A stretch of DNA of 64,000 nucleotides from Pirellulales bacterium (GTDB lineage: Bacteria; Planctomycetota; Planctomycetia; Pirellulales; JALHPA01): the NCBI GenBank assembly GCA_033762255.1, contig JANRLT010000021.1:186001-250000 (forward strand), written 5' to 3'. The notes under the pieces were generated by a model. The model was not told the origin of the DNA. It did not search any database and worked only from the letters and a program-made list of their open reading frames with translations. The position numbers were made by a program, and so were the translations under genes. This document shows positions 18,801 through 28,267 of this stretch, in pieces; positions within the stretch are counted from its first letter, which is position 1; each line of letters begins with the position of its first letter.

Positions 18801-18892
18801 TTCCAGTCGACGTCAACGGCAACAGCGGACAGGCCCCAAGTTCCGGCCAAAAGGCTGGCTAACAACGCGCGGCGAATGTGCGCTTTGGTCAT
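15854..18892 (-). CDS. PEP-CTERM/dockerin-type secreted beta-helix protein
   Basis: 1012-residue surface or exported protein. A signal peptide ends near residue 25 (ALLASLLAGTWGLSAVA). A long Gly/Asn/Thr-rich repetitive region follows, with recurring GxLNxxGGTx blocks, as in autotransporter-like beta-helix adhesins. Near the end is a pair of dockerin-like calcium loops (GDYNLDGQVDGADY and GDGDFDGVVSAADY). The protein ends in PEP, a hydrophobic helix and a basic tail (ANWRRKHFSA), the PEP-CTERM sorting signal processed by an exosortase. GAGGAG precedes the ATG. The last roughly 190 residues match those of the gene at 21568. A role in an extracellular matrix is inferred. Confidence 0.85.
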   Translation of the reverse strand: MTKAHIRRALLASLLAGTWGLSAVAVDVDWNGPAGDDWTVAGNWSTGALPGPGDNVFIFAFGGVTKNLVYTGAIPDTINELVLAREGDGTVTLDMTTGTLNVNSWLNAGQGFGPVPATGTGIINLSGNAILNSTHSSGGETVIGVGFSAFPGNRGELNIKDTAQYIQTANEFRLGGEAATILGDGILTISGKGVFSHLGGGQFRAANSVGVNGSKILMTDNARMTLDGFSKFGQTGKLDVTIQDDAIIELTPGQKSFIVAEDLSSEAIFNQAGNSAVNVGLPGANSLWFSIGGFGRATYNLNGGTITAHTDLGFNVGDNGGAIGVFNLANGTANVREVYVGKFGNGVGVINQTGGSLRNLGGGGEWRVGGASGPGDVTAYGMLNISGGTFDSRGNNLQIGAFGRGVLYQSGGLIQNDTFPAIARFTADSRGVAYHTGGTYTHSNAALFHIVAEEGIGQMTVDANATVELFGGLCIGIQPSAVGVVNLNGGVTLAERVFTLNPGSYSQLNFDGGTLRAINDRADFLEGLDAVTINDGGAVIDTNGRVITVNQPLLAPAGDGIKEIQLANNGFDYVGAPIVEITGGGGTGATAIAKMNGDAVDSIVITNPGQGYTSAPTVNLLGGGMPAPAVIGPIALQANSSGGLTKVGPGALLLSAASTYTGITRVSQGDLVLLPGASLQTPLVDVPGVGQFWLSGIAPALLSGTPIVTGTANSNLIVNGTNQIAGRVTGPGTVMQPNGESRGNTNIAAKSTLSVKGLRQNSVSLDVGSIPDPTRLQITPNGGGALGLMIVNNTLANLGSGLPGLNIGNDAILDLHDNDLIVYYEGNAADPNPLATITQYIDNYYNFGIATGSGVPVIGSTVVDLSGGSRVIIAVDNANSQFGDIGNPFYDQTLGNSTLGTGFNQIIVRFTYPGDYNLDGQVDGADYVVVDSNLGASTPGLSGGWTLGDGDFDGVVSAADYLPIDSNFGSGVGSPLAQPAVAAIPEPSVWFLAGIIGGGVALANWRRKHFSA

Positions 18893-19171
18893 GTGATGCT
18901 CCTCAGAAAGATGTTAAACTGGCTTGGAGGCTGGATTGATAATTAATATTCTTGCAATTGTGTATGGAGTGGCCTGTACGGCTGGGAAATTGCCATGGGT
19001 AAATTAGCGCATGTCCGCACGCGACGCCCACCACATAGCTGGAAAAAAACTATGCGGCTGAATGGAATCTGGTATTACAGATAGTCCACCGCGGGGCAAA
19101 AGTCAAATAAGATACTTGATTTATCGCAAGCTTCAGGCGGTGGAATTTGTAAAATGAATTTTTTAAGGAGG

Positions 19172-21031
19172 TTACTTGGAACCCGCTAAAATACGTTCTG
19201 TTACCCGTGGCATGAGTTTCTTTAACCCCGGTGTGGTTTTTAGATCCCGCGTTTTGACCAGGGCCATGAACTCTTTGCTATTTTTCCCCAGCAAGGGATG
19301 CAAATTATGCCACACAATCTGCTGCAAATGCTCATCTTCTTCCGCCGACACCAGCACATCAAACAGCAACTTGATAGGGTTGGCTCCTTTGAGCTTTTTG
19401 GCGGCGATGGCGACTTGGATTAATACCTCGGGGGGGCTTTTTTGGGCTAATTCCGTGATTATAGCTAGTGCCGCCGCGCTTACTTCTCCCTGATCCCCCG
19501 CTGCTCGGACTCCCCAGGCCCGCAACGCGGGATTATCTTGCCGTAGCAAATAGTCCAACATCTGTTCGGATAATTGCCCCGCCCCCAGGATCGCCCACAA
19601 GGCGTGCATCCGATACTTCCCCGGAAGCTTTTCATCTTGGACCAGTTTTTCCAAAATTGGCAACGCGGTTTTTGACTGCCGTTCGCTCAAAATCCGTTGG
19701 GCGATGTCGCGGTAATAGACATTGGGGCTTTGCAGGCGCGCGATTAACTGTTCGTCGCTGTCGCGGGACAAATCAAATACGCCCGCGCGCGGGGTTTGCT
19801 CGTAGCGAATGCGATACAACCGCCCGCGTAAACGGTCGATTCCACCCGGATCACGGTTGGCGTCTTGGTAGCAGTGATAGCGGTCATACCAATCCAGGAC
19901 ATACAGACAGCCATCGGGACCGGTTTTTTGGACGACCGGCATAAACCAAGCGTCGTTCGCGCTTAAAAAATCGGGCAGCGGCGTGCCAAAATAGGTGGAG
20001 CCCCGTTGCTCAATATGATCGCTATTCAGGCAATTGCCGTGAATGTTCCCCATGTACAGTTTTTCGCGGTATTGCTCGGGATAGGCGTCGCTGTCGAAAT
20101 AATGGATGCCGCAATAGGCGGCTTTTTGGTGTTTGTGATCAACAATCGAACGCATGGCCCAGGTAAACGGGGGATAAGGCCCCCCCTGGCGCTGATAATA
20201 ACCGCTTTCGGTCAAATGCCACAGGTGGTCGATGACACAGGCGCTAATAAACAGGCTGCCGTGATTGTCCCAGGCAATCCCCCAGGGATTGCTGGTCCCT
20301 TCGCACCAAACCTGAAACTCGCGCGTGCGGGGATGCACGCGAAAGATGGCGCAGGTAAACTTCCAACCCGGATGGTCGGCCTTATGATGCGGCGAACCCT
20401 CGGGATAATGGATGTGGCTATTATTAAAAACGCCATTGATACCATAAAGCCAGCCATCCGGCCCCCAGGTTAGCGAGTTGGGCAATTCATGGGTGTCGTC
20501 ACGGCCAAAGCCCGTCACGATCACTTCAACTTTGTCAGCTTTGTCATCGCCATTGGTGTCTTGCATGAATAACAGATCGGGCGCGTTGGCCACCCACACG
20601 CCTCCATGTCCGACCGCCACGCCCGAAGGGATATTCAGCCCTTCGGCAAAGATGGTGGTTTTATCCACTTTGCCATCGGCGTCGGTATCCTCGAGAATCT
20701 TGACCCGGTCTTTTCCCGCTCCCGGTTCCCGGCGGGGATATTCCAGGCTTTCTGTCACCCAAAAGCGCCCCCGTTCGTCGATGGTCATGGCCACGGGATT
20801 GACCAGGTCCGGCTCTGACGCGACGACCTCAACGCTGAATCCCGGAGGGACGGTCATTTTGGCAATGGCCTCCGCGGGAGAAAGCGCCGGTCCGGGGACG
20901 GTATCTTGCCCGTGGGGTTTTTGGGGTTCATCGGCCGTCACGTGATTACTATCCAGCCCCCAACTTAAAAGCCAGCACAGACACAGACCAATCAGGGGGC
21001 GGCCCAAGGCCGGAATTTTTGGGTAGGGCAT
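19172..21031 (-). CDS. PVC-type membrane-bound dehydrogenase (beta-propeller plus HEAT)
   Basis: Secreted protein of 619 residues. A signal peptide runs to about residue 34. A six-bladed propeller of the glucose/sorbosone dehydrogenase type follows, with the PVC-family opening PPGFSVEVVASEPDLVNPVAM and a DTDADGKVDK calcium-like motif. From about residue 430 the protein is helical with HEAT-like repeats (AIITELAQKSPPEVLIQVAI). Many relatives end in a cytochrome c domain; no CxxCH is present here, so any electron acceptor is a separate protein. AGAGG lies 9 bases before the ATG. The sugar substrate is unknown. Confidence 0.8.
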   Translation of the reverse strand: MPYPKIPALGRPLIGLCLCWLLSWGLDSNHVTADEPQKPHGQDTVPGPALSPAEAIAKMTVPPGFSVEVVASEPDLVNPVAMTIDERGRFWVTESLEYPRREPGAGKDRVKILEDTDADGKVDKTTIFAEGLNIPSGVAVGHGGVWVANAPDLLFMQDTNGDDKADKVEVIVTGFGRDDTHELPNSLTWGPDGWLYGINGVFNNSHIHYPEGSPHHKADHPGWKFTCAIFRVHPRTREFQVWCEGTSNPWGIAWDNHGSLFISACVIDHLWHLTESGYYQRQGGPYPPFTWAMRSIVDHKHQKAAYCGIHYFDSDAYPEQYREKLYMGNIHGNCLNSDHIEQRGSTYFGTPLPDFLSANDAWFMPVVQKTGPDGCLYVLDWYDRYHCYQDANRDPGGIDRLRGRLYRIRYEQTPRAGVFDLSRDSDEQLIARLQSPNVYYRDIAQRILSERQSKTALPILEKLVQDEKLPGKYRMHALWAILGAGQLSEQMLDYLLRQDNPALRAWGVRAAGDQGEVSAAALAIITELAQKSPPEVLIQVAIAAKKLKGANPIKLLFDVLVSAEEDEHLQQIVWHNLHPLLGKNSKEFMALVKTRDLKTTPGLKKLMPRVTERILAGSK

Positions 21032-21567
21032 GGGTGAGAACCTCTATTTTTGTAACAAAAATGAAATTGGCGGGTGACGACTGGTTTTACAATACTGAAT
21101 TGGGACCAGGAACTACAGGCGGAACCTATTTTCTGATTATTTGCCGCGCAAACAGCAGGCAACTAAAATCCCTCCGCGGTAATAACTAGATTATTTAGGT
21201 GAAAAGCAAAACTCGCAAGTTATCGTCCGTAAAACTGACATATTTTTTCTGGACTATGACGACGGGATAGTTTTCGAATTTCATGAAAAACTGTTGTGAA
21301 TATTGATAATTCCTTGCAATCTGTTGCTAAGATGAATGCTTGTCGGGGGGAGGGGCCAAAAGTAAAGCATTTTCCGCTTTACGTATTTCCCCAGGTTGCA
21401 ACACACCACGTTTCAGCCCATCCTTTTCTTACAAAAAGCGTTGTTTTCCAGCCATGATACGTCAATTCAACCGCTTTCTGACATTTCCAAATTTTCTCAC
21501 AAAAAATCGGTGTGGATCGACTCTTTCGCGCCGGGAAAACCTCCCAACGATACATTGCAATAAAAGG
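21032..21567. other. Divergent intergenic region
   Basis: AT-rich 536 bases between divergent genes. A TTG-initiated frame runs from 21340 into the downstream gene but lacks a signal peptide, so it is treated as leader. No RNA gene or repeat was recognised. Confidence 0.4.
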
Positions 21568-24381
21568 ATGCTGGTCAGCCCTGCTTTATTGATCCGGCAA
21601 ATTTGGGCAGCGGCAACAGGACGGGGAGCTATTTTATCGCTGTCACTCATTTTCTCCATTTTATCACCAGTGGCAACGGCCTGGTCCGCCCCTTTTATCG
21701 TGGGCTCGCACGCCACCTATCTGCAAATTGACAAAATTGACACCGATTACACCCTCGGCGGCACTGGGGCCTTGGCAAATCAACTGACTTGGGGGCCAGA
21801 TGGCAAACTGTACGTGGCGACTAGCGGCAATGGCGTCTTACGTTATGACTACAATACCGCCACCGGCGCTCTGACAAATCGCACAGTGATCGCCCAGATT
21901 AATGCGCAGGGAATCGCCTTTCACCGGGATGGGTCTAACCGGGATGTGCTGTATCTCACCGAAAATGACACAATCAACCGGCGTGGGTATCTTACCCGCT
22001 TGACCGACGCCAACGGCGACGGCCTGTATGGGGGTCCCTCGGACGTTAACGTGCGAATTGTCAACAATATCCCCATCGGGACGCATGGCTTGACCCAATT
22101 GGCGATTTCGGGCAATTCCTTGTATGTGGGGATAGGGACGCGCAGCTTTAATGGGGGCATAGAAAACGCGCCTGAGGGAGAATCCGCCTATAACGGCAAT
22201 ATCGCGGTCATTCAAAACCTGAACGGCGTCACAGACACCCTAGATGCGGCGGGATTTGGCTACGCGGGAAATCTTACCACGGACATGACGCTAGCCAACC
22301 CTTATACCTCCACCGCCGCGAATAAACTTATCAACTTGACCAGCGGCGCCCGTCATCCAGCCGGAATAGGAATCGATCCCGAAGCCAAACTTTGGCTGGC
22401 GAATCAACAGCGTAATCCCGCGGCGAACGACGGTCTCGACTCTGATTTCTCTAATAACCCCCATGATCAATTGCTTACCGGCGGGTCCAAGGCGGATTTT
22501 GGCTTTGCCAATAGCAACTGGCGGACGAACGGGACAGCCCTGGCCAATGGATATTTTAACGCCGCCAACGCCAAGACTTCGTTGACTTTTGATAACCTGG
22601 CCGGCGCGGCCCAGCCAAACTTTAATCCCAATACCGAAGCCCAAACCGGACTGGGGATGCAGGCCGACGTGGCGGGGTTGGAGTTTTCCACATCAAACGC
22701 GCTGCCGGTGCAGTACCACCGCGATGTCTTTGTCACCCGGACAGCCGGTAATCCTAATTTGCGGGAAGTTTTTCCCGGTACCGACACGCTGGAATACAGC
22801 GATATCGTCGCGGTGGATTCCTTCTCCGGCGCGGTGACTTTGATTGCCGACGGTTTTGACGACGGCAATCCCGCCTTTGCCAACCGACTTTGGTCGCAAC
22901 CACGGGACATCTTGCAAGATTCCCAAGGAAATATGCTGATCGGAACCGCCAATGACGGGTTTTACCGTATTTCCAAAAAGGCCAACGCCCCCGCTGTTCC
23001 GGCGGTTCACGCGTTTACCTGGAACACCAATGCCAGCGCCAATTGGAGTGTCGCGACCAATTGGAATACGGATGTGCCGGGTGTCAATGTCATGCCCCAC
23101 CAGTGGGGTGATCAGCGGCATGCGGTGACGATTTCGCGCCCCGGGGCCAATACCATAGTGACCGTGGATCGCGACATTAGCATTGAAAGTCTGAATTTAT
23201 TTGAAGAACTATCGCTGGCCACGGGTAAGACGCTGACCACCAAGAATCTGATGTTGGGGGATTTTAGCAATCTCGGTGGCGCGGGAACGTTAACCGTGAC
23301 CGGGACCGGCGGGGGACTTTCCATTCCCGCGGGGGTCACCTCGATCAAGGAAGGCACCTCCACCATTAACGTCACTAATTCCTTTAACTGGGGCATTAGC
23401 AGCACTTGGTTCGTGCAACAAGGGACGCTCAACCTAAATCCCACCGCGCCGGGAACGGTCGGCTCTTTTGGGTTGTTGGTCACCGACGCCGCCACCACGG
23501 TTAATGTCGGCGGAACAGCCGATCCATTTTCTCAAGGGCTCCAAAAAATCGTCATCGTCAACAATTCCCCTAACTTTTCCATTACCTCCGGGACCAAGAC
23601 CGTCGGCAAAATCAGCGGCACTGGCACGATCAAAGTTGCGGCGGGAGCCTCCCTGACCACGGAAGGCTTGTCGCAACAAGGCTTGCAGTTGCTAGGAACC
23701 AGTGCCCAGGTTATCGCCAGCCCCCAGGGGGGAACCGCCGGAGCGTTCATCCTGAGTAATCTAACCATGCAGAATGGGTCCTTGTTGGATTTAAACGATA
23801 ACGATCTGGTCCTGTATTACAGTCAGCCGGGACCTAATCCCGCGTTAATACAAACCATCACCAGTTACGTTGACAACTTTTACACTGACAACCTTGCCTT
23901 GCCCCGTATCGGCTCCACCGCCATGAATAACTCCGGCGGCAACCGAATTCTCATTCCCGTGGATAATTCCTCGTCGCAATTTGGCGACACGGGGAATCCC
24001 TTCTTGGGTTTGGTCCTAGGCAATAGCTCCAACCCCACCAATCCAGGGTTTAACCAGGTCATCATCCGTTTTACGTATCCGGGCGATTACAACCTGGATG
24101 GCCAGGTGGATGGGTCCGACTATCTGGTGGTGGATTCAAATATTGGCTCGACCACCCCGGGCTTGTCAGCCGGTTGGACGTTGGGGGATGGCGACTTTGA
24201 CGGCATGATCACCACCGCCGACTATAGCCCCATCGACACCTTTTTTGGTTCAGGAGTGGGTAATCCCTTGGGTTTACGGGGGGAGGCGCCCATTTCCATT
24301 CCTGAACCACACGCGCTGGTCGCCGGAGGCATAGCGATACTTTTGCTAGCGATGCGCAGACAGCCGCCGCGCCGCGTTTGA
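21568..24381 (+). CDS. PEP-CTERM/dockerin protein with sorbosone dehydrogenase-like propeller
   Basis: Exported 937-residue protein. The start at ATG 21568 gives a clean signal peptide (hydrophobic ILSLSLIFSILSPVATAWSA) and has AAAGG just before it. A beta-propeller region follows (LTWGPDGKLYVATSGNGVL, TDANGDGLYGGPSD, HPAGIGIDPEAKLWLANQQ) like PQQ-type sugar dehydrogenases. A Gly/Thr-rich beta-helix segment comes next, then two dockerin-like loops (GDYNLDGQVDGSDY, GDGDFDGMITTADY). The end is PEP plus helix plus Arg-rich tail, the exosortase sorting signal. The last roughly 200 residues are homologous to the protein encoded at 15854-18892. Catalysis is unproven. Confidence 0.8.
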   Translation: MLVSPALLIRQIWAAATGRGAILSLSLIFSILSPVATAWSAPFIVGSHATYLQIDKIDTDYTLGGTGALANQLTWGPDGKLYVATSGNGVLRYDYNTATGALTNRTVIAQINAQGIAFHRDGSNRDVLYLTENDTINRRGYLTRLTDANGDGLYGGPSDVNVRIVNNIPIGTHGLTQLAISGNSLYVGIGTRSFNGGIENAPEGESAYNGNIAVIQNLNGVTDTLDAAGFGYAGNLTTDMTLANPYTSTAANKLINLTSGARHPAGIGIDPEAKLWLANQQRNPAANDGLDSDFSNNPHDQLLTGGSKADFGFANSNWRTNGTALANGYFNAANAKTSLTFDNLAGAAQPNFNPNTEAQTGLGMQADVAGLEFSTSNALPVQYHRDVFVTRTAGNPNLREVFPGTDTLEYSDIVAVDSFSGAVTLIADGFDDGNPAFANRLWSQPRDILQDSQGNMLIGTANDGFYRISKKANAPAVPAVHAFTWNTNASANWSVATNWNTDVPGVNVMPHQWGDQRHAVTISRPGANTIVTVDRDISIESLNLFEELSLATGKTLTTKNLMLGDFSNLGGAGTLTVTGTGGGLSIPAGVTSIKEGTSTINVTNSFNWGISSTWFVQQGTLNLNPTAPGTVGSFGLLVTDAATTVNVGGTADPFSQGLQKIVIVNNSPNFSITSGTKTVGKISGTGTIKVAAGASLTTEGLSQQGLQLLGTSAQVIASPQGGTAGAFILSNLTMQNGSLLDLNDNDLVLYYSQPGPNPALIQTITSYVDNFYTDNLALPRIGSTAMNNSGGNRILIPVDNSSSQFGDTGNPFLGLVLGNSSNPTNPGFNQVIIRFTYPGDYNLDGQVDGSDYLVVDSNIGSTTPGLSAGWTLGDGDFDGMITTADYSPIDTFFGSGVGNPLGLRGEAPISIPEPHALVAGGIAILLLAMRRQPPRRV

Positions 24382-24682
24382 GATTTGAGGCAATTTCGCC
24401 CCTAACGAGACCAAGCCTCGTGCTAGCAAGCAGCGATCCGAAAGCCAAATTCGCCTTCCGCAACTGGCATGCGAGCGGCTGTTTGGCAAAATGGACGGTT
24501 TTTTGCGGAATACTTGCTGTAGCGCGATTTCTTTGACCGTTAAGTAAGAATATCGTCACCGTTCGTCACAGAGCGGTGATCCGTGGGGAGCGGCTCTTTC
24601 CCGCGTCAGCTTTTTCGGCTTGCTAGCAATTTCACTTTGTCCCGCAGCTTGCCCATTTTGTTGTTTGACCAGGGATGGTCCC
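24382..24682. other. Intergenic region, nothing recognised
   Basis: 301 bases between two plus-strand genes with no hairpin terminator or coding frame that I can support. Confidence 0.4.
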
Positions 24683-25078
24683 ATGCCGGCTGTTAATCCC
24701 GACTTTCAGGTTTTGTTAGAACGGTGCGCCCACGATGTGCTCATGTGGGTGGGCTTTGGCACGCTGACGGGCCTTCTGGCCAAGGCGATTATGCCGGGGC
24801 GCGATCCCGGGGGCCCGATTGCCACCGTACTGATGGGAATCGGGGGGTGCGTCATTGGCTGTGGGACGCTGATGTTTTTTTACGAAGGTCAACGTGTCAC
24901 GCCGATTAGCCCGGTGGGATTTTTGGTGGCCACCGGGGGCGCGTTTATCATTTTATTCTTTTATCGGCTACTGAGCGGCAGGCTGCTGCGCGAACATTCT
25001 CCCCGCGCGTCGCGATTGGTTCTCCCCGCGCCGCATCGTCGCCGGGAATTGGTCCTGCGCCACGACGAAGAAGAATAG
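24683..25078 (+). CDS. GlsB/YeaQ/YmgE-like small membrane protein
   Basis: 131-residue inner-membrane protein with three hydrophobic segments. The central GLLAKAIMPGRDPGGPIATV and LMGIGGCVIGC pattern is that of the transglycosylase-associated (YeaQ/YmgE) family, whose members are usually about 80 residues. Here the C-terminus extends by a basic, Arg-rich cytoplasmic tail. ATG 24683 with AGGG upstream is preferred to the TTG opening at 24620. The family is associated with stress responses; molecular function is not known. Confidence 0.7.
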   Translation: MPAVNPDFQVLLERCAHDVLMWVGFGTLTGLLAKAIMPGRDPGGPIATVLMGIGGCVIGCGTLMFFYEGQRVTPISPVGFLVATGGAFIILFFYRLLSGRLLREHSPRASRLVLPAPHRRRELVLRHDEEE

Positions 25079-25114
25079 CCCAAGGGTTAAGAAAGCCCAC
25101 TGGCGGGAAATCGG

Positions 25115-28100
25115 TTATTTTGCCAGCTCATGGATGCTATTGTGGATTGTACCGACGATGTCGCGGCCATCCTCCCCCGACAGCCGGTAACGGATCTCCA
25201 TTCCCCAGGTTGGCTCCAGGCCGGGCAAGTCCAGCTTTACCGACTTGCCATCTTGGCCCAGGGTGGCATGGGCGACGGTTAACGACCGTTCATTGATATG
25301 CTCTGAGCCGTAGTCTTCGCTGCGCCGCAGACTCCAAATCTTGACTTCAAAGTTTTTCGCCTCCACCGCGCCTGGATTCAGCTTATCTGTAAACGTAAGC
25401 TCCACGTGGCCGGATTTGGCCGCAAGTCCAATGGGCAGATCGACGGGCCGGCCCGTGTATCGCACGCGGTAAAAACCGCCGGGCAGTGTTTGGTTTCCGG
25501 CCCAGGCATACATGCCGCAAACGTAAAGTTGCCCATTGGTTGGATGAAATCGCGGTCGCATGACACCCGTGGGAAAGATGGGAAGCGGCAGAGCGCACAT
25601 GCCTCCCTGGGCCTGTCCGTTGACTTTTTCATGCGGCACGACATAAATCCGCCCCATGCCATAAGAAGTGTTAAGCAGCGCCCCTTGCAGCGGGCCCCAC
25701 GTTTTTGCGGGTACCCAGATCAATTCCGCCGGAGAGCGGTCAAAAGCGTTTGTTATCCAGCAAAGCGGTTGCTTCATGGCTGTATCCGCCGTGTCGGTGA
25801 TATCGGTATATCCCCACAGATTGCCATAAAACCCGCCTTTTTCCACCAAATTGATCCTGTTTTTTGGAGTCCAAAATCCTTCTTGATCAGTAACAAAAAA
25901 AGTACCATCGGGATTAAGACAGATCCCGTTTGCCGCCCGAAAACCGGTGGCCAGGATCTCAGTCAAGGCGCCATCGCGAGAGACCTTTAATAGCGTGCCA
26001 TGGTGCGGAACAAGCGCCTGCAAGGCGTGCCGGCCACTCTTGGCATAATAAAAGTTTCCGTCGGCGTCCGTCTGCAAGCCCATCGCGAACTCATGAAAAT
26101 GCTCCGTCACTTGGTGGTCATTGTTAAAGCATTCGTAATAATCAGTTTCGCCGTCGCCGTTCAGGTCATGCAACAACGTGATCTGATCGCGGCAGCAAAC
26201 AAAGATTTTTCCATCTCGAAATTTTAACCCCAAGGGCTGGAATAAACCGGTCGCAATCCGCTGCCAAGCAAGCCCCTCTTGGGGATTGTCGATTCCCCCG
26301 ACCACCCAGACGTCTCCATCCCACGAACAAACGGCCATTCGTTTGCCATCTGGAAAAAAATCAAAGCCAGTCAGCCGCAATTGTGCATTCCAGGGATTGG
26401 GATCCGGCACACCCAATGTGTCCACCGCGAACGGCCCCTCGTTGCTTCCGATCACGGCGGCGGTTCGCAGTATTTCCGGCCAGCGTCTTGGCCCCCCTTT
26501 GGTCAGGGGTTTTAATGGACGCGGCTCCGGAGATGTTTTTGTAAATACGGCAAGTTCATCCGCGGGCATCCGCGCCATCAACACCTTTACCCTGGTGGGC
26601 GTGATTTTGGCTGGAATCACCAGGGTATGAAACCCGTCCGCTTTACTAAGCGATGCCATGTGATTGCCATTAACAGCGACCGAAGTGGTTATAGGAGCGA
26701 TCCGGGCGACTAAATCACGCGAGGATTTGCCTATTTCCAAAGTACGCGTGAAAACGGCGTTGTTTTGGGCGGGAAGCGATTCCGCTCCGGCAAGTTCCAG
26801 AATCTCCGCGTCCCCCACGGTATATGCTATGACCGTTTGGTCCCCATAAGCGTAGGTGCCCAAAAACTTTCCCCATTTTTTGGGCAGCGGGCCATAGGCG
26901 CGATGATCTCGGCCGCGCAAGCGGGGGTCTTCAAAGCTGCCTGTTTCGGGATTGGCCCAGCCCGGACCAACGGGGTTCTCCACATGTCGCTCGCCTTTGA
27001 GCTTTGGATGAATTTGGTGCTGGCCATTAAAGTGGATGCCCTTCCAATCGATAAAGTCGGAACCGACCCAACCCGCGGCATAGCGGAGCGTATCATGGTC
27101 AAACAACGCCCAACTCTTGCCCCGGGAGACACCTCCCGCGCCGGGATCCAGCCGAATGGCAATACCTTTATAGGCAAAATTCGGTCCCTCGCCGCCGACT
27201 TCATACGTGTTTATGAGACTGGGGCCGTAGTCCATGGCCATCCACGGGTCCACACTAGCAGGCTCCGGGCCGATGGACAGGCCTTTTGGCAAATTAGCCA
27301 GATAGGCGCGTTCGGTTTGCTGATATTGGGTCGGGTTATGTGGTTTTAAGTATGCTTCGCGGAGATAGTGGATGACGTCGTACTTTTGCCGGGGGACCAT
27401 CCATGTCTGCGGGGCCATCAGGTTATAACCATGGGTAAGCGTCTGGTACAGGCTATAAGGGTCGCTGCCGTTTTTAAAGATATGGCTGGCAAATCGCGGA
27501 GACGCGGGAAGCGAGCCCGCTTGATCGATGGTTCCATGGCAATTAGCGCAGACGCGGGTGTAAATTGCCTCACCGCGCTCGTAGGATTTTTGATCCAGCC
27601 CGCTTATCAAACGATCATGGTCGATGTCACGCTCATACTCGGGCAATACAAACGGAGTCAGCGCGGGCCGTAACTGGCTGGCCCGCATTGGCCCCCCTTC
27701 TGATACTTCGATCAAATACTTTGCCAAATCCAGAAACTGCTGGCGATCCGAAAGCACATTGATCAGCCCTTCGGGCATGAGTGATTGCGCGCCGCGGGTT
27801 TTTTCCTCGATGTTCTCATTTTTGATATCGATACTTTTTCCACCCGCGGGATCGATCAGCGTCAGCGTTCCATCCTGTTCCCGCGCGACAATTCCCGTAT
27901 GCGATTTGCCATCCGTGGTATTCACAATCACGGTCTCGTACCGCTGTTTAATCACCTTGGAAGGGGACAGCACGGATTCAATCAAGTGCTCGGCGGTGGT
28001 TCCTTTGTCGGTCTTTGTTATATCTGGGCCGGTAGGGGCGTTATTGGCTCCATCATGGCATTTCGCGCATGAAATTGACGATTGAAAAAAAATAATCGCG

Positions 28101-28267
28101 CCACGTCCCGCATCGCCATGCTGCCGCGCATCCCGGGCGATATCGGACAAAGGCTCCGATTGCAGTTGAGCCGTCAACGTTGGCAAATCCGCCGACCAGA
28201 CAGCTTGCCCACAAATAAAAATTAGCAAGCAAATCAAGGAGGGGCGGAAAAGAACCATTTTTTTCAT
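25115..28267 (-). CDS. Secreted two-haem cytochrome c / DUF6797 / beta-propeller protein
   Basis: 1050-residue exported protein. A signal peptide ends near residue 25. A first cytochrome domain of the PVC haem-binding type has CAKCH (67-71); a second has CANCH (240-244) with a probable Met ligand in GYNLMAPQTW. The next region (WMAMDYGPSLINTYEV...) is the conserved block often labelled DUF6797. A propeller follows with FDFFPDGKRMAVCSWDGDVW and NGICLNPDGTFFVTDQEG. It ends in a beta-sandwich segment. It probably passes electrons from a periplasmic oxidation, but the substrate is unknown. It reads divergently from the second DUF1549 gene. Confidence 0.85.
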   Translation of the reverse strand: MKKMVLFRPSLICLLIFICGQAVWSADLPTLTAQLQSEPLSDIARDARQHGDAGRGAIIFFQSSISCAKCHDGANNAPTGPDITKTDKGTTAEHLIESVLSPSKVIKQRYETVIVNTTDGKSHTGIVAREQDGTLTLIDPAGGKSIDIKNENIEEKTRGAQSLMPEGLINVLSDRQQFLDLAKYLIEVSEGGPMRASQLRPALTPFVLPEYERDIDHDRLISGLDQKSYERGEAIYTRVCANCHGTIDQAGSLPASPRFASHIFKNGSDPYSLYQTLTHGYNLMAPQTWMVPRQKYDVIHYLREAYLKPHNPTQYQQTERAYLANLPKGLSIGPEPASVDPWMAMDYGPSLINTYEVGGEGPNFAYKGIAIRLDPGAGGVSRGKSWALFDHDTLRYAAGWVGSDFIDWKGIHFNGQHQIHPKLKGERHVENPVGPGWANPETGSFEDPRLRGRDHRAYGPLPKKWGKFLGTYAYGDQTVIAYTVGDAEILELAGAESLPAQNNAVFTRTLEIGKSSRDLVARIAPITTSVAVNGNHMASLSKADGFHTLVIPAKITPTRVKVLMARMPADELAVFTKTSPEPRPLKPLTKGGPRRWPEILRTAAVIGSNEGPFAVDTLGVPDPNPWNAQLRLTGFDFFPDGKRMAVCSWDGDVWVVGGIDNPQEGLAWQRIATGLFQPLGLKFRDGKIFVCCRDQITLLHDLNGDGETDYYECFNNDHQVTEHFHEFAMGLQTDADGNFYYAKSGRHALQALVPHHGTLLKVSRDGALTEILATGFRAANGICLNPDGTFFVTDQEGFWTPKNRINLVEKGGFYGNLWGYTDITDTADTAMKQPLCWITNAFDRSPAELIWVPAKTWGPLQGALLNTSYGMGRIYVVPHEKVNGQAQGGMCALPLPIFPTGVMRPRFHPTNGQLYVCGMYAWAGNQTLPGGFYRVRYTGRPVDLPIGLAAKSGHVELTFTDKLNPGAVEAKNFEVKIWSLRRSEDYGSEHINERSLTVAHATLGQDGKSVKLDLPGLEPTWGMEIRYRLSGEDGRDIVGTIHNSIHELAK

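Noticed and set aside
24059-24150. Dockerin loops as evidence of a full cellulosome
   Set aside because: Dockerin-like calcium loops are common in planctomycete PEP-CTERM proteins; no cohesin or scaffoldin gene is visible here.
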